A DNA stretch of 64,000 nt, from the NCBI GenBank assembly GCA_004570425.1, contig SPQJ01000020.1:1-64000 (forward strand). Direction: 5' to 3'. This document shows positions 20,981 through 31,027 of this stretch, one piece after another (position 1 is the first letter of the stretch; the number at the start of each line of letters is the position of its first letter). The notes beneath the pieces are model-generated. The model saw only the letters and a program-made list of their open reading frames with translations. It was not told the DNA's origin and ran no database searches. This DNA is from Bacillus sp. AZ43 (GTDB lineage: Bacteria; Actinomycetota; Actinomycetes; Mycobacteriales; Geodermatophilaceae). Position numbers and translations under genes: made by a program.

Positions 20981-21361
20981 TCACCAGGTCCCGCGGGCGC
21001 CGCCGAGCGGGCCCGCCTTCACCGACGGGTAGCCACCGTGGCCGCCGTGCCCGGCCGAGGGGCCGAACGCGTGCGAGTCGTCGGTGTTCCGCTCCCCGGC
21101 CTGCTCCGGGTACATCGACGAGCCGAGGGCGGCCGTCGAGCTGCCCGGCACCGCGGCGGGGCCGTGGGACGGAGCGGGACCGTGCGCACCGGCGCCGGAG
21201 TCCTCCGGGTGCGGCTCGTACCAGACCGGCGCGTGCGGCCAGGGCTGCCCGGGCTTGTAGCGGGGGCGCTTGCGGCCGCCCGGCAGGGTCAGCAACGCCA
21301 GCACCACGACGACGGCCACCGGGATGCCGACGAGAAGGAGAAGAACCTCGGCGGTGTTCAC
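20981..21361 (-). CDS. ctaJ: CtaJ-like small membrane subunit (aa3-type oxidase accessory)
   Basis: A 126-residue protein with one N-terminal membrane helix (about 5-27, VLLLLVGIPVAVVVVLALL) followed by a basic stretch and KPGQPWPHAPVWYEP. This layout and the W-x-H-A-P segment resemble CtaJ, a small subunit found in the mycobacterial bcc-aa3 supercomplex; this is from memory. The remainder is a Gly/Ser/His-rich tail. A GTG is preferred over an upstream TTG because a TAAGTT -10 box lies 7 nt before it, implying a leaderless message. Confidence 0.6.
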   Translation of the reverse strand: MNTAEVLLLLVGIPVAVVVVLALLTLPGGRKRPRYKPGQPWPHAPVWYEPHPEDSGAGAHGPAPSHGPAAVPGSSTAALGSSMYPEQAGERNTDDSHAFGPSAGHGGHGGYPSVKAGPLGGARGTW

Positions 21362-21368
21362 GGACGAC

Positions 21369-21374
21369 AACTTA
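21369..21374 (-). promoter_or_regulatory. -10 box TAAGTT of the ctaJ-like gene (leaderless)
   Basis: TAAGTT ends 7 nt before the GTG at 21361 and no Shine-Dalgarno sequence is present, so the transcript probably starts at the start codon. Confidence 0.5.
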
Positions 21375-21391
21375 CCGGCAGCACCCGCGGT

Positions 21392-22825
21392 TCAGCCGCT
21401 TCGCTCCCACGACGGCGGGTGCCGGTGCGCCCACGGCCGCGCCGCCTCCACCTGGGCCGACAGCGCGACCAGCGTCGCCTCGTCCGCGGGCCGGCCGACG
21501 AGCATGCTGCCGATCGGCAGCCCGTCGCCGGTCCAGTGCAGCGGCAGGCTCACCGCGGGCTGCCCGGTGACGTTGAACAGCGCCGTGAACGCCGCGTACC
21601 GCTTGTTCCGCTCGAAGTCCTCCGCGCCGTCGCCGTCGGCGTCGAACCAGCCCAGCGGGCGGGGCGTCATGGTGACCACCGGGGCGAGCAGCACGTCGTA
21701 GTCGGCGGTCGCCTCGAGGAACCGCCGGGAGAACAGCCGGAGCGCCAGCATCGCCTCCATCGCCTGCTGCGCGGACATCGCCAGCCCGCGGGCACGCATC
21801 TCCCGGGTGAGGGGACGCAGTTCGCCCACGCGGGCGGCGGGGACCGGCAGCGTCGCCCCGGACAGCGCCCACACCCGCTCGAACGAGGGCAGCACCTCCG
21901 GCCCGAGCAGTCCCTCGGGCACGTCGACGACGTCGTGCCCCAGGCTCGCGAGCAGGTCCGTGGCGTCGTCGAACGCGGCGGCCACCTCGGGGTCCAGGAC
22001 GACGTCGGGCATGGGCGACTGCGCCCACCGGCCGACACGCAGCCGCCCGGGCTCGCGGTCGGCCCACCCGAGGAAGCTCTCCCCCGGCGGCAGCGGCGGT
22101 GCCCACGCCGGGTCGCCGAGCACCGGCCCGGCCATCGCGTCGAGCATCGCCGCGGCGTCACGGACGGTGCGCGCCAGCGGCCCGTTGGTGCCCAGGCCGG
22201 TGACGTCGCCGCCGAGCGGGCCGTTGCTGATCCGTCCCCGCGTCGGCTTGATGCCGACGATGCCGTTGATGCTCGCCGGGATGCGGATCGAGCCGCCGCC
22301 GTCACTGCCCTGCGCGAACGGCACCATCCCGGCCGCCACCGCCACCGCGGCCCCGCCGCTCGACCCCCCGGCCAGCCGGGAGGGGTCCCACGGGCAGCGC
22401 GCCGGGCCGGCGATCGCGTTGTCGGTGTAGCAGGGGTAGCCGAACTCCGGGGTGTTCGTCTTGCCCACGCTGATCGTCCCGGCGGACGCGAGCTTGGTGA
22501 CGACGGCGTCGTCGGTGGCCGGCACGAAATCGGCCATCACCGTGGAGCCGAACGTCGTCCGCACCCCGGCGGTGTTGTTCAGGTCCTTGATGGCGGTCGG
22601 CACGCCGAGCAGCGGCGGCAGGTCCCCGCCGGCGCGGAGCAGCGCCTCCGCCCGGGCCGCGGCGTCGAGCGCCCGCTCGGGGGTGACGGTGATGAACGCG
22701 CCGAGGCCTGCGTCCAGGGCGGCGATCCGGTCGAGCGCGTGCCGCACCAGCTCGGTCGGGCTCGCCTCGCCCGCCCGGACGGCGGCTGCCTGCTCGAGTG
22801 CGGTGAGGTCGTGCAGCGAGGTCAC
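21392..22825 (-). CDS. Amidase (amidase signature family)
   Basis: A 477-residue hydrolase of amides with the Ser-cisSer-Lys triad: Lys in [11 protein letters not shown], the Gly/Ser loop [18 protein letters not shown] and the nucleophile segment [12 protein letters not shown]. It is a different subgroup from the amidase at 5995-7557 and resembles the general GatA-like amidases of actinobacteria. The GTG at [12 protein letters not shown] is chosen; a longer frame would run into the upstream gene. It lies 11 nt after the SCO6745-type gene and is probably co-transcribed with it. The substrate is unknown. Confidence 0.87.
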   Translation of the reverse strand: MTSLHDLTALEQAAAVRAGEASPTELVRHALDRIAALDAGLGAFITVTPERALDAAARAEALLRAGGDLPPLLGVPTAIKDLNNTAGVRTTFGSTVMADFVPATDDAVVTKLASAGTISVGKTNTPEFGYPCYTDNAIAGPARCPWDPSRLAGGSSGGAAVAVAAGMVPFAQGSDGGGSIRIPASINGIVGIKPTRGRISNGPLGGDVTGLGTNGPLARTVRDAAAMLDAMAGPVLGDPAWAPPLPPGESFLGWADREPGRLRVGRWAQSPMPDVVLDPEVAAAFDDATDLLASLGHDVVDVPEGLLGPEVLPSFERVWALSGATLPVPAARVGELRPLTREMRARGLAMSAQQAMEAMLALRLFSRRFLEATADYDVLLAPVVTMTPRPLGWFDADGDGAEDFERNKRYAAFTALFNVTGQPAVSLPLHWTGDGLPIGSMLVGRPADEATLVALSAQVEAARPWAHRHPPSWERSG

Positions 22826-22836
22826 GGACGCCGACG

Positions 22837-23703
22837 CTAGCCCTCGAGCTCGGGCACCCCGATCGGGTTCCCAGCCGGCCAGTCCCCCGCCGCCACGATC
22901 GACCGGCGCACCGGCGCCAGCAGCCCGGCCAGCCGGTCGCACCCCTCGTCGCCCAGGGCCCGCCACGGCGCCGCGGCGAGCCGGTCGGTGTCGGCCTCGA
23001 TCGCGGCGACCACGGCGAGCCCCTCGGCGGTGAGCTCACCCCCGTCCAGCCAGCGTCGCTCGACCAGTCGCGCCGTGGCGCCGTCCCAGGCGGCGTCGTC
23101 CCAGCCGCGGGCCTTCTGCAGCCATGCCCGGTCCGATCGCCCGGCGGCCGCGGCGAGCACGTGCGCCTGCACGCCGTCGACGTCCTGCCGCACCAGCGCG
23201 GCGGTGTGCCCGTCGCCGCGGAACTCCCGCAGCGTCGTGAGCGCCTGCCACAGCACGAGGTGCGGCTCGCCGGGCACCTCGACCGCGGTGTTGGCGGCCG
23301 CCAGCGGTCGTCCGGGGAGGTCGACGGCGGCGGCCGCGGTCGCGGCCAGCTCCATCGCCTCGACGGCGCGGTCGGAGGCCACCCAGTCGTCCCCCAGCAC
23401 CCGGCGGACCGCGACGTCGACGCCGGCCAGCCGCGCCTCCAGCGCCGCCCCCGGGCCGACGTCGTCCCAGACGGCCGGGACGCGACGGGCCACGAACGCG
23501 GGCGCGAAGTTGTAGAAGACCGCCGTCACCACCTCGGGGCCGACGGCGCCCAGCGGTGCGGCCCGCATGGCGAAGTAGGCGTTCCAGAAGCCGCGCAGCC
23601 CGGCGCCCTCCGCGGCGCCGCGGCACTCCGGCGCGAAGTAGGTCAGCGCGTGGAACGGCTCGGCGAGGGCCCACAGTCGGCGGGCGGTGCCCGGTGCGCT
23701 CAT
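22837..23703 (-). CDS. SCO6745-family protein (function unknown)
   Basis: A 288-residue helical protein starting MSAPGTARRLWALAEPFHAL with YFAPE and GFWNAYFAMRAAPLG, features I associate with the actinobacterial SCO6745 family. The C-terminal part (AWDGATARLVERRWLDGGEL then TAEGLAVVAAIE) looks like a winged-helix module. No catalytic motif is seen. It sits 10 nt after the HNH nuclease gene and 11 nt before the amidase gene, so the three probably form one transcript. Confidence 0.72.
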   Translation of the reverse strand: MSAPGTARRLWALAEPFHALTYFAPECRGAAEGAGLRGFWNAYFAMRAAPLGAVGPEVVTAVFYNFAPAFVARRVPAVWDDVGPGAALEARLAGVDVAVRRVLGDDWVASDRAVEAMELAATAAAAVDLPGRPLAAANTAVEVPGEPHLVLWQALTTLREFRGDGHTAALVRQDVDGVQAHVLAAAAGRSDRAWLQKARGWDDAAWDGATARLVERRWLDGGELTAEGLAVVAAIEADTDRLAAAPWRALGDEGCDRLAGLLAPVRRSIVAAGDWPAGNPIGVPELEG

Positions 23704-23713
23704 GGGTCCCGGC

Positions 23714-24322
23714 TCAGGCGCTCACGCTCTCGGGCACGCCCAGCCAGTCACGCCAGCGCGGGTCGACGGTGCGTGTGCCCAGCAGGCGCCACGCGGCGCC
23801 GCTGGGCGTGCGTGGGGGGTGCGGCAGCGCCCAGCCCATCTCCGCCAGCGACCGGTCGGCCTTGGTGTGGTTGCACCGCCGGCAGGCCGCGACGACGTTG
23901 TCCCAGGTGTGCGTGCCGCCCCGGCTGCGCGGCACGACGTGGTCGATGCTCGTGGCCGACCCGCCGCAGTAGACGCACGTCTGCCCGTCGCGGGTGAAGA
24001 CGGCGCGGCGGGACAGCGGCACCGACGCCGGGTAGGGCACCCGCACGTACCGGGTGAGCCGGGCGACGACGGGCACGGGCACGCTCACCGTCTCGGCGTG
24101 CACCACCTCGGCCGCGGTGTCGACCGGCTCGGCCTTGGCGGCCAGCACGAGCACGATCGCCCGCCGGCTCGACACCACGCACAACGGCTCGTAGGTGGCG
24201 TTCAGCAGCAGCGTGGCGCTGGTCGTGCCGGCCGAGGGCACGGGCAGGACCGATGGATGGTGGGGGTCGCGGCGGGGGCCTGGATGACCCACCGCTGTCG
24301 ACCCGGACGCGGTGCGCGGCAC
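23714..24322 (-). CDS. HNH endonuclease-domain protein (Rv2469c-like)
   Basis: A 202-residue protein. Residues 38-110 form an N-terminal region (LLLNATYEPLCVVSSRRAIV) and residues 115-160 an HNH domain: CVYCGG, SIDHVVPRSRGG, then TWDNVVAACRRCNHTKADR, with four zinc-binding Cys. This combination is typical of actinobacterial HNH proteins such as Rv2469c, whose biological role is not established. The GTG start has an almost perfect anti-SD match, GGAGGTGATCC, directly upstream. It is divergent from the prolyl oligopeptidase gene. Confidence 0.88.
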   Translation of the reverse strand: MPRTASGSTAVGHPGPRRDPHHPSVLPVPSAGTTSATLLLNATYEPLCVVSSRRAIVLVLAAKAEPVDTAAEVVHAETVSVPVPVVARLTRYVRVPYPASVPLSRRAVFTRDGQTCVYCGGSATSIDHVVPRSRGGTHTWDNVVAACRRCNHTKADRSLAEMGWALPHPPRTPSGAAWRLLGTRTVDPRWRDWLGVPESVSA

Positions 24323-24361
24323 GGATCACCTCCGGTCGCCCGGGACCGCCGGTGGCTCCGA

Positions 24362-24394
24362 GACCCGCGGGCTGGCCCCATTCTGACCCGCGGG
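24362..24394. promoter_or_regulatory. Paired GACCCGCGGG repeats in the HNH / oligopeptidase divergent promoter region
   Basis: GACCCGCGGG occurs at 24362-24371 and again at 24385-24394. Each contains the palindrome CCCGCGGG, and the two are 23 nt apart, about two helical turns. This could be a tandem operator. Confidence 0.3.
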
Positions 24395-24429
24395 GGCCCA
24401 ATCGGCGTAGTGGGAAACCGCGGGGGAAC

Positions 24430-24435
24430 TACCGT
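24430..24435 (+). promoter_or_regulatory. -10 box TACCGT of the prolyl oligopeptidase gene (leaderless)
   Basis: TACCGT ends 7 nt before the ATG at 24443, the spacing expected for transcription starting at the start codon. A GTG at 24434 with GGGGGA upstream is a competing start. Confidence 0.45.
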
Positions 24436-24442
24436 GGGTGCG

Positions 24443-26515
24443 ATGCGCTACCCCGAGGCCGCCCGGCTCGACCTGGTCGAGGACCTGCACGGACACCGCG
24501 TCGCGGACCCCTACCGCTGGCTCGAGGACGACGCCGACCCGCGGACCCGCGCGTGGAGCGAGGCCCAGGACGCCCTGGCGCGCGACCTCCTCGCGGGGCT
24601 GCCGATGCGCGCGGAGTTCGCCGCGCGCCTGGAGCGGCTGGTGCACGCCGGCGCCGTCGGCGTCCCGGTGTGGCGGGGCGGGCGGGCCTTCTCCACGCGC
24701 CGCGACCCGGGCCAGGAGCACGCGGTGCTGCGGGTGCGCGAGCCGGACGGCACCGTGCGCGTGCTGGTCGACCCGATGGCCCTCGACCCGGAGGGGACGA
24801 CGACGCTCGACGCGTGGTCCCCCTCGTGGGAGGGCGACCGGCTGGCCTACCAGCTCTCCACCGGTGGCGACGAGGAGTCGCGGCTGCACGTGCTCGACGT
24901 CGCCACCGGCGAGGTGCTCGACGGACCGATCGACCGCTGCCGCTACTCGCCCGTCGCCTGGCTGCCCGGGGGCCAGGAGCTGTTCTACGTGCGCCGGCTG
25001 GCGCCGGACCAGGTCCCCGCCGGCGAGGAGCAGTTCCACCGGCGGGTGTGGCGCCACCGCGTCGGCACCACTACCGACGACGACGTCCTGGTGCACGGCG
25101 AGGACAGCGACCCGACCACCTACTTCGGCGTGCACACGAGCAGGGACGGCCGCTGGCTGATCGTGTCCGGGTCCGCCGGCACCGCCCCGCGCGACGACGT
25201 CTGGATCGCCGACCTGGCGGGAGACGGCGCCCTGCGCGAGTTCCAGGTCGGCGTCGACGCCCAGACCGCCGCGTGGGTGGCGCGCGACGGCCGCCTCTGG
25301 CTCATGTCGGACCGCGGCACGCCGCGCTGGCGGCTGGCCGTCGCCGACCCCGCCGATCCGGCCACCTGGGCGCCGGGGGCCTGGCGCGACGTCGTCCCCG
25401 AGCTCCCGGACGCCGTCCTGTCCGACGTCGCCCTCGTCGACGGCCCCGACGGCTCGCTGCAGGTGCTCGCCGTGCACGCCGTCGACGCCACCGACCGCCT
25501 GTCGGTCTGGGCCGCGGACGGCTCGGGTCGGCTGGCCGACGTCGACGGTCCCGGCGCGGGCAGCATCTCCGGCGTCAGCTCCCCGCCGGAGGGTGGCGGC
25601 ACCGCCTGGATCGGCTACACCGACTACGCGACGCCGCCGTCCGTGCTGCGCTGGGACTCCGGCTCCCCCACGACCCTGGAGAGCTGGGAGCGGGCCGCCG
25701 TCGCCGGCGACGTGCCCGGGCTGACCGTGGTGGAGACCCACGCGACCTCGGCCGACGGCACGCCCGTCCACATGTTCGTGCTGTCGGGCACGGGGACGCC
25801 GGACACCCCCCGGCCGGCGGTGCTCTACGGCTACGGCGGCTTCAACGTCTCGGTGACGCCGGCCTACAGCGCCCAGGCGCTGTCCTGGGTGGCGGCCGGC
25901 GGGGTGTGGGCGGTGGCCAACCTGCGCGGCGGCTCCGAGCACGGCGAGGAGTGGCACCGCGCCGGCATGCGCGAGCGCAAGCAGAACGTGTTCGACGACT
26001 TCGCCGCCGCCGCCGAGCACCTGGTCGCCCAGGGCTGGACGACGCACGAGCGGCTCGGCGTCATGGGTGGCTCCAACGGCGGCCTGCTGGTCGGCGCGAC
26101 CCTGACCCAGCGCCCGGAGCTGGCGGCCGCCGTCGTCTGCAGCGCGCCGCTGCTGGACATGGTCCGGTACGAGCTGTTCGGCCTGGGCCGGACATGGAAC
26201 GACGAGTACGGCACCGCCGAGGACTCCACCGAGCTGGGCTGGCTGCTGGGCTACTCGCCCTACCACGCGGTGCGGGAGGGCACGGCGTACCCGGCGACGC
26301 TGTTCACCACCTTCGAGTCCGACACCCGGGTGCACCCCCTGCACGGGCGCAAGCTGGCCGCGGCCCTGCAGCACGCCACCGCCGCCGACGCGCCGATCGT
26401 GCTGCGCCGGGAGACCTCGGTGGGGCACGGGGCCCGCGCGGTCAGCCGCACCGTGGGCCTCTCGGCCGACCAGCTGGCCTTCCTGGCCCGGTACACGGGG
26501 CTGGCCCCGAGGTAG
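24443..26515 (+). CDS. Prolyl oligopeptidase family serine peptidase (S9A)
   Basis: A 690-residue peptidase with an N-terminal cap/beta-propeller (from [20 protein letters not shown]) and a C-terminal alpha/beta-hydrolase domain. The triad is Ser 544 (GGSNGG), Asp 627 ([12 protein letters not shown]) and His 662 (SVGHGA). It cleaves short peptides, classically after Pro or, in oligopeptidase B relatives, basic residues; the residue preference cannot be told here. No signal peptide is present, so it is cytoplasmic. It is divergent from the HNH gene and precedes mscS by 53 nt. Confidence 0.92.
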   Translation: MRYPEAARLDLVEDLHGHRVADPYRWLEDDADPRTRAWSEAQDALARDLLAGLPMRAEFAARLERLVHAGAVGVPVWRGGRAFSTRRDPGQEHAVLRVREPDGTVRVLVDPMALDPEGTTTLDAWSPSWEGDRLAYQLSTGGDEESRLHVLDVATGEVLDGPIDRCRYSPVAWLPGGQELFYVRRLAPDQVPAGEEQFHRRVWRHRVGTTTDDDVLVHGEDSDPTTYFGVHTSRDGRWLIVSGSAGTAPRDDVWIADLAGDGALREFQVGVDAQTAAWVARDGRLWLMSDRGTPRWRLAVADPADPATWAPGAWRDVVPELPDAVLSDVALVDGPDGSLQVLAVHAVDATDRLSVWAADGSGRLADVDGPGAGSISGVSSPPEGGGTAWIGYTDYATPPSVLRWDSGSPTTLESWERAAVAGDVPGLTVVETHATSADGTPVHMFVLSGTGTPDTPRPAVLYGYGGFNVSVTPAYSAQALSWVAAGGVWAVANLRGGSEHGEEWHRAGMRERKQNVFDDFAAAAEHLVAQGWTTHERLGVMGGSNGGLLVGATLTQRPELAAAVVCSAPLLDMVRYELFGLGRTWNDEYGTAEDSTELGWLLGYSPYHAVREGTAYPATLFTTFESDTRVHPLHGRKLAAALQHATAADAPIVLRRETSVGHGARAVSRTVGLSADQLAFLARYTGLAPR

Positions 26516-26568
26516 GACTCGACCGGGTGCGTCGCTGACATCGGGCCGTTCACCTGGAAGGATTTCCG

Positions 26569-27579
26569 GTGATGAGCCGATCACTAATTGTGCTGGCCGC
26601 GGACGAGACGTCCTCGGCGGTCCCCGACTGCGCGGACTACTGGCTGTGCCAGAAGCTCTACGACTGGTTCGGCATGGACTGGCTGGCGGAGAACGCGCGC
26701 GTGCTGGTCGCCACCCCGGCCCGGATCCTGCTGATCGTCGTCCTGGCCGCCGTCGTGCGCGCCCTGGTGCACCGCGCCGTCCGCCGGCTCACCGACCGCA
26801 CCGCGACCGGTGCCGTCCCCACGATCCTGCGCCCCCTGCGGAACCGGGTCGCCCAGAACGACGCGGTCGACCAGATCGTGGAGCGCCGCACCCAGCGGGC
26901 GGAGGCGATCGGCTCGGTGCTCCGCAGCTTCGCGTCGTTCGTGATCATGGGCATCGCCGTCGTCCTCGTCCTCGGCGAGCTCGGCATCAACCTGGCGCCG
27001 ATCGTGGCCAGCGCCGGCGTGGTCGGCGTCGCCCTGGGCTTCGGCGCCCAGAACCTCATCAAGGACTTCATCGCCGGGATCGGCATCATCCTCGAGGACC
27101 AGTACGGCGTCGGCGACGTCGTCGACCTCGGGGAGGCCAGCGGCACCGTCGAGGCCGTCGGGCTGCGGATCACCCGCCTCCGGGACGTCAACGGCGTCGT
27201 CTGGTACGTGCGCAACGGCGAGGTGCTGCGGGTCGGCAACAAGAGCCAGGGCTTCGCGCAGGTCGTCATCGACATGCCGGTCGCCCACGACACCGACCTG
27301 GAGCGGGCCCGCACGGTCATGCAGGAGGTGGCCGACGCGATGTACGCCGAGCCGGAGTGGGCCGCTGTCCTGCTGGCCGAGCCGGAGTCCCTCGGCGTCG
27401 AGCAGATCACCGCCGAGGGGGTCTTCCTGCGGCTGGTGGTCCGCGCCACCAACGCCGACCAGTGGCGGGTCGGCCGCGAGCTGCGGATGCGCCTCAAGGA
27501 GCGCTTCGTCGCCGAGGGCATCCGCACCCCCCTGCCGCTGCTGGCCGGTTCGACCGGCACCGCGACGGGGCCCCGCTGA
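26569..27579 (+). CDS. Small-conductance mechanosensitive channel (MscS family)
   Basis: A 336-residue membrane channel that releases solutes on hypo-osmotic shock. It has an N-terminal extracytoplasmic stretch with two Cys (CADYWLCQKLY), three membrane helices, and the pore-lining TM3 plus beta domain GVALGFGAQNLIKDFIAGIG and EDQYGVGDVV, which are diagnostic. The GTG start follows AAGGA by 6 nt; an ATG is next to it. Its stop overlaps the start of an MFS gene. Confidence 0.9.
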   Translation: MMSRSLIVLAADETSSAVPDCADYWLCQKLYDWFGMDWLAENARVLVATPARILLIVVLAAVVRALVHRAVRRLTDRTATGAVPTILRPLRNRVAQNDAVDQIVERRTQRAEAIGSVLRSFASFVIMGIAVVLVLGELGINLAPIVASAGVVGVALGFGAQNLIKDFIAGIGIILEDQYGVGDVVDLGEASGTVEAVGLRITRLRDVNGVVWYVRNGEVLRVGNKSQGFAQVVIDMPVAHDTDLERARTVMQEVADAMYAEPEWAAVLLAEPESLGVEQITAEGVFLRLVVRATNADQWRVGRELRMRLKERFVAEGIRTPLPLLAGSTGTATGPR

Positions 27580-28889
27580 CCGCGGCCGCGCCCGAGGGGT
27601 CCTCCCCGAACGGCGCCGAGGAGCGGCAGGCCACGTTCCGCGAGGTCTTCGCGACGCCGGAGTTCCGGCCGCTGTTCGGCACGTTCCTGCTCTCCACCGC
27701 CGGGGACGAGCTGGCCCGGGTGGCGCTCACGGTGCTCGTCTACCAGCGGACCGAGTCCCCGCTGCTGTCCGCGCTGACCTTCGCGACCAGCTACCTTCCC
27801 TGGCTGCTCGGCGGACCGCTGCTGGCGACCATCGCCGACCGCTTCCCGCGGCACCGCGTGCTCATCGCGACCGACGCGGGCCGCGCCGTCCTCCTGGCGA
27901 CGATGGCGATCCCGGGCATGCCGCTGTGGGCGATGCTGGCGCTGCTCTTCGCCGTGTCGCTCGGCTCGCCGCCGTTCGAGTCCGCGCGCTCGGCGCTCAT
28001 GGCCGACGTCCTCGAGGGCGACCGGTACGCCGTCGCCAACTCGCTGACCAACATCACCCTGCAGCTGGCTCAGGTGTTCGGGTTCGTGGTGGCCGGTGCG
28101 CTGCTCTCGCTGCTCAGCCCCGCCGGCGCGCTGCTCATCGACGCCGCCACCTTCGCGGTGTCGGCGCTGTGGCTGTGGGCGCGGCTGACGCCGCGGCCCG
28201 CGCCGGCCGGCGAGCTCGGCGAGGGCCCCCGCTCCATCTGGCGGGACACCGGCGACGGGCTGCGGCTGATCCGGCACTCGCCCCGGCTGCTCGCCATCGT
28301 CGGCGTCCTGTGGATCGGCAGCCTGTTCGCCTACGCGCCCGAGGGCGTGGCGGCGCCGTGGACCGACGAGTTCGGCAAGGGCGCCACCGCGCTCGGCGTG
28401 CTGCTCGCCGCCAACCCGCTCGGGGTCACGATCGGCGGACTGGTCATCGCCCGACTGGTGCCGCCCGCCCGCCGCGAGCGCCTGGTCGGGCCCCTGGTCG
28501 TGCTGTCGCTGGCACCGGTCCTGCTGGCCGGCGTCGTGGGACTGGTGATGGGCGCGGGGAGCCTGCCCTTCGGGCTCGCCGTCGGGCTGCTGTTCGTGTC
28601 CGGCCTGGGCGCCGCGTGGACCATCCCGCTCAACGTCTCCTTCGTGCAGGCGGTGCCCAATGCCTTCCGCGGCCGCGCCTTCGGGGTGGCGGTCAGCGGC
28701 CTGTACGGCGTCCAGGCCCTCGGCGCGCTCGGTGGCGGCCTCGTGGCGGAGGGCCTCTCCGCCGGCGGGGCGGTCGCGGCGGCGGGGGCCGTCGGGCTGG
28801 TCGCCGTCGCCCCCGCGCTGGTGGCGTTCCGCCGCACCCAGGGCTCCGTGGCGGGACCACCCGCCGGTGAGGGACCATCGGGGGCATGA
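27576..28889 (+). CDS. MFS transporter, probably with a CTG start
   Basis: A 437-residue major-facilitator protein with 10-12 hydrophobic helices (for example [20 protein letters not shown], then the loop [20 protein letters not shown]), of the EntS-like exporter type. No ATG, GTG or TTG lies between a GTG deep inside mscS (near 27461) and the middle of helix 1. A CTG overlapping the mscS stop (CTGA) is therefore the most likely start, with GACGGGG upstream. It overlaps the glbO ATG (ATGA). The substrate is unknown. Confidence 0.8.
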   Translation: MTAAAPEGSSPNGAEERQATFREVFATPEFRPLFGTFLLSTAGDELARVALTVLVYQRTESPLLSALTFATSYLPWLLGGPLLATIADRFPRHRVLIATDAGRAVLLATMAIPGMPLWAMLALLFAVSLGSPPFESARSALMADVLEGDRYAVANSLTNITLQLAQVFGFVVAGALLSLLSPAGALLIDAATFAVSALWLWARLTPRPAPAGELGEGPRSIWRDTGDGLRLIRHSPRLLAIVGVLWIGSLFAYAPEGVAAPWTDEFGKGATALGVLLAANPLGVTIGGLVIARLVPPARRERLVGPLVVLSLAPVLLAGVVGLVMGAGSLPFGLAVGLLFVSGLGAAWTIPLNVSFVQAVPNAFRGRAFGVAVSGLYGVQALGALGGGLVAEGLSAGGAVAAAGAVGLVAVAPALVAFRRTQGSVAGPPAGEGPSGA

Positions 28890-29323
28890 GCGAGTCGAGC
28901 AGGTCCCTGCCCTCGGCCCGCACCTTCTACGACGAGATCGGCGGGGAGCCGGCCTTCACCCGGCTGGTCGCGCACTTCTACGCCGCGGTGCGGACCGATC
29001 CCGTCCTCGCCCCGCTGTACCCGCAGGACGACTGGGAGGGCGCCGAGGTGCGGCTGCGCGCCTTCCTCGAGCAGTACTGGGGCGGGCCGCGGACGTACTC
29101 CGAGCAACGCGGCCACCCCCGGCTGCGGATGCGTCACGCGCCGTTCGCCATCGGCCCGGCCGAGCGGGACGCATGGCTGACCCACATGCGCGCGGCCGTC
29201 GACTCCCTGGGCCTCACCCCGGAGCAGGACGCGACCCTGTGGGGTTACCTGGAGATGGCCGCGCGCAGCATGCAGAACCGCTTCCCGGACGACGCCGCCG
29301 GCGATCTGAGCCCCGGACGATGA
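28886..29323 (+). CDS. glbO: Truncated hemoglobin, group II (trHbO)
   Basis: A 145-residue heme protein with the 2-on-2 globin pattern of group [42 protein letters not shown], proximal His in RMRHAPF, and YWGGP with the conserved Trp region. Such proteins bind O2 and NO and interact with respiration in mycobacteria. The ATG overlaps the MFS stop and the gene's own stop overlaps the ATG of the alpha-glucosidase, as in the glbO-aglA pair of M. tuberculosis. Confidence 0.93.
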   Translation: MSESSRSLPSARTFYDEIGGEPAFTRLVAHFYAAVRTDPVLAPLYPQDDWEGAEVRLRAFLEQYWGGPRTYSEQRGHPRLRMRHAPFAIGPAERDAWLTHMRAAVDSLGLTPEQDATLWGYLEMAARSMQNRFPDDAAGDLSPGR

Positions 29324-30939
29324 CGCGCCCGACCCGGCCTCGTCCGGAGGCTCGCCCCGAGCGTGCGAGGGGTGAGGGGGACGAGGTCCTTTCGTGGTGG
29401 CGGAACGCCGTCTTCTACCAGATCTACGTGCGCAGCTTCGCCGACGGCAACGGCGACGGGGTGGGTGACCTGGCCGGCATCCGCAGCCGGCTGGGGTACC
29501 TGGCCGGGCTCGGCGTCGACGCGCTCTGGATGACGCCGTTCTACCCGTCCCCGATGGCCGACCACGGCTACGACGTGGCCGACCCCCGCGACGTCGAGCC
29601 GGTCTTCGGTGACCTGGCCGAGTTCGACGCCCTGCTGGCCGACGCCCACGCGCTCGGCCTGCGCGTGACCATCGACCTGGTGCCCAACCACAGCTCGCAC
29701 GACCACGAGTGGTTCCGGGCCGCGCTCGCGGCCGGGCCCGGCTCACCGGAGCGCGCCCGCTACATCTTCCGCGAGGGCAAGGGCCCCGACGGCAGCGAGC
29801 CGCCCAACAACTGGCCGTCGGTGTTCGGCGGCCCGGCGTGGACCCGGGTGCCCGACGGGCAGTGGTACCTGCACATCTTCGCGCCCGAGCAGCCGGACCT
29901 GAACTTCGCCAACCCGGAGGTCGTCGCCGACCTCGAGGAGACGATGCGGTTCTGGCTGGACCGCGGCGTCGACGGCTTCCGGATCGACGTCGCCCACGGC
30001 ATGGCCAAGCCCGACGGGCTGCCCGACATGCTGCCGATGGAGGACACCGGGCTGCTGGACGACCACGGCCCCGGCGATCACCGGTTCGACCAGGACGGCG
30101 TGCACGTCGTGCACCGCCGGATCCGGGCGGTGCTGGACCAGTACCCCGGGACCATGGCGGTCGGCGAGGTGTGGGTCTCCGACGACGCCCGGCTCGCCCA
30201 GTACCTGCGCGACGACGAGCTGCAGCTGGCGTTCAACTTCAAGCTGCTCACCGCCGAGTGGGACCCCGAGGACCAGCGGCAGGCGATCACCCACTCGCTG
30301 GCCGCGGTCGCCGGCACCCCCGCCCCGGCGTGCTGGGTGCTCTCCAACCACGACCGTCCGCGCCACGTCACCCGCTACGGCGACGGCGAGCTCGGCCTGA
30401 GACGGGCGCGGGCCGCCGCCCTGCTGCAGCTGGCCCTCCCCGGCGCGTCCTACCTCTACAACGGCGACGAACTCGGCATGCCGGACGTCGAACTACCCGA
30501 CCACGTCCTGCAGGACCCGATGTGGCTGCGGTCGGGCGGCACCGAGCGCGGCCGCGACGCGTGCCGGATCCCGGTGCCGTGGTCGGGCACCGAACCGTCC
30601 TACGGGTTCTCCACCCGTGCCGACACCTGGCTGCCCATGCCCGACGGCTGGGCGGGGCTCACCGCGGAGGCCCAGGCGGCCGATCCGTCGTCGATGCAGT
30701 CGCTGTACCGAACCGCGCTGGCGCTGCGCCGGTCGTCGTCCGGGTTCGGCGACGAGTCGCTGGAGTGGCTGCCGGCACCGGACGGCTGCCTGGCCTTCCG
30801 CCGGTCCGGAGGGCTGGTCTGCCTGGTGAACCTCTCCGGCGCGACCGTTCCCCTGCCGGAGGGCAGGGTGCTGCTGGCCAGCGCGGACGTCTCCGGCGGC
30901 GGCCTCCCGGACGACGCCGCGGCATGGGTCCAGGGGTGA
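29320..30939 (+). CDS. aglA: GH13 alpha-glucosidase / alpha-amylase family enzyme
   Basis: A 539-residue cytoplasmic glycoside hydrolase cleaving alpha-glucosides. The GH13 motifs are complete: DLVPNHSS, nucleophile Asp 223 (GFRIDVAHG), acid/base Glu 283 (AVGEVWV) and Asp 345 (LSNHDRPRH). The conserved enzyme starts at [17 protein letters not shown] near residue 27. The preceding residues ([17 protein letters not shown]) are encoded by a palindromic repeat copy and look like an inserted extension. The ATG overlaps the glbO stop. The gene is followed by a second, inverted copy of the repeat. Confidence 0.92.
   Translation: MTRPTRPRPEARPERARGEGDEVLSWWRNAVFYQIYVRSFADGNGDGVGDLAGIRSRLGYLAGLGVDALWMTPFYPSPMADHGYDVADPRDVEPVFGDLAEFDALLADAHALGLRVTIDLVPNHSSHDHEWFRAALAAGPGSPERARYIFREGKGPDGSEPPNNWPSVFGGPAWTRVPDGQWYLHIFAPEQPDLNFANPEVVADLEETMRFWLDRGVDGFRIDVAHGMAKPDGLPDMLPMEDTGLLDDHGPGDHRFDQDGVHVVHRRIRAVLDQYPGTMAVGEVWVSDDARLAQYLRDDELQLAFNFKLLTAEWDPEDQRQAITHSLAAVAGTPAPACWVLSNHDRPRHVTRYGDGELGLRRARAAALLQLALPGASYLYNGDELGMPDVELPDHVLQDPMWLRSGGTERGRDACRIPVPWSGTEPSYGFSTRADTWLPMPDGWAGLTAEAQAADPSSMQSLYRTALALRRSSSGFGDESLEWLPAPDGCLAFRRSGGLVCLVNLSGATVPLPEGRVLLASADVSGGGLPDDAAAWVQG
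29338..29386 (-). repeat. Palindromic repeat copy R1 (inside the aglA coding sequence)
   Basis: Ends are CCTCGTCC (29338-29345) and GGACGAGG (29379-29386), with GAGCGTGCGAG between. Its reverse complement matches copy R2 along the unit and about 11 nt beyond (to 29397). It is in frame and translated near the N-terminus of the alpha-glucosidase. Confidence 0.7.
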
Positions 30940-30950
30940 CCACGGAAGGA

Positions 30951-30998
30951 CCTCGTCCCTCCCACCGCTCGCACGCTCGCGTGAGCCTCCGGATGGGG
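30951..30998 (+). repeat. Palindromic repeat copy R2 (between aglA and bioY)
   Basis: It begins CCTCGTCC, has CGCTCGCACGCTCGC in the middle and ends GGATGGGG, a decayed form of GGACGAGG. It is inverted relative to R1, so the two copies flank most of aglA as inverted repeats. Confidence 0.7.
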
Positions 30999-31014
30999 CC
31001 GTCCGGGCCTCGGG

Positions 31015-31020
31015 TAACTT
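31015..31020 (+). promoter_or_regulatory. -10 box TAACTT of the bioY operon (leaderless)
   Basis: TAACTT ends 7 nt before the GTG of bioY and no Shine-Dalgarno site is seen, so transcription probably starts at the start codon. No BirA-type operator is recognisable. Confidence 0.5.
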
Positions 31021-31027
31021 CCGCCGC

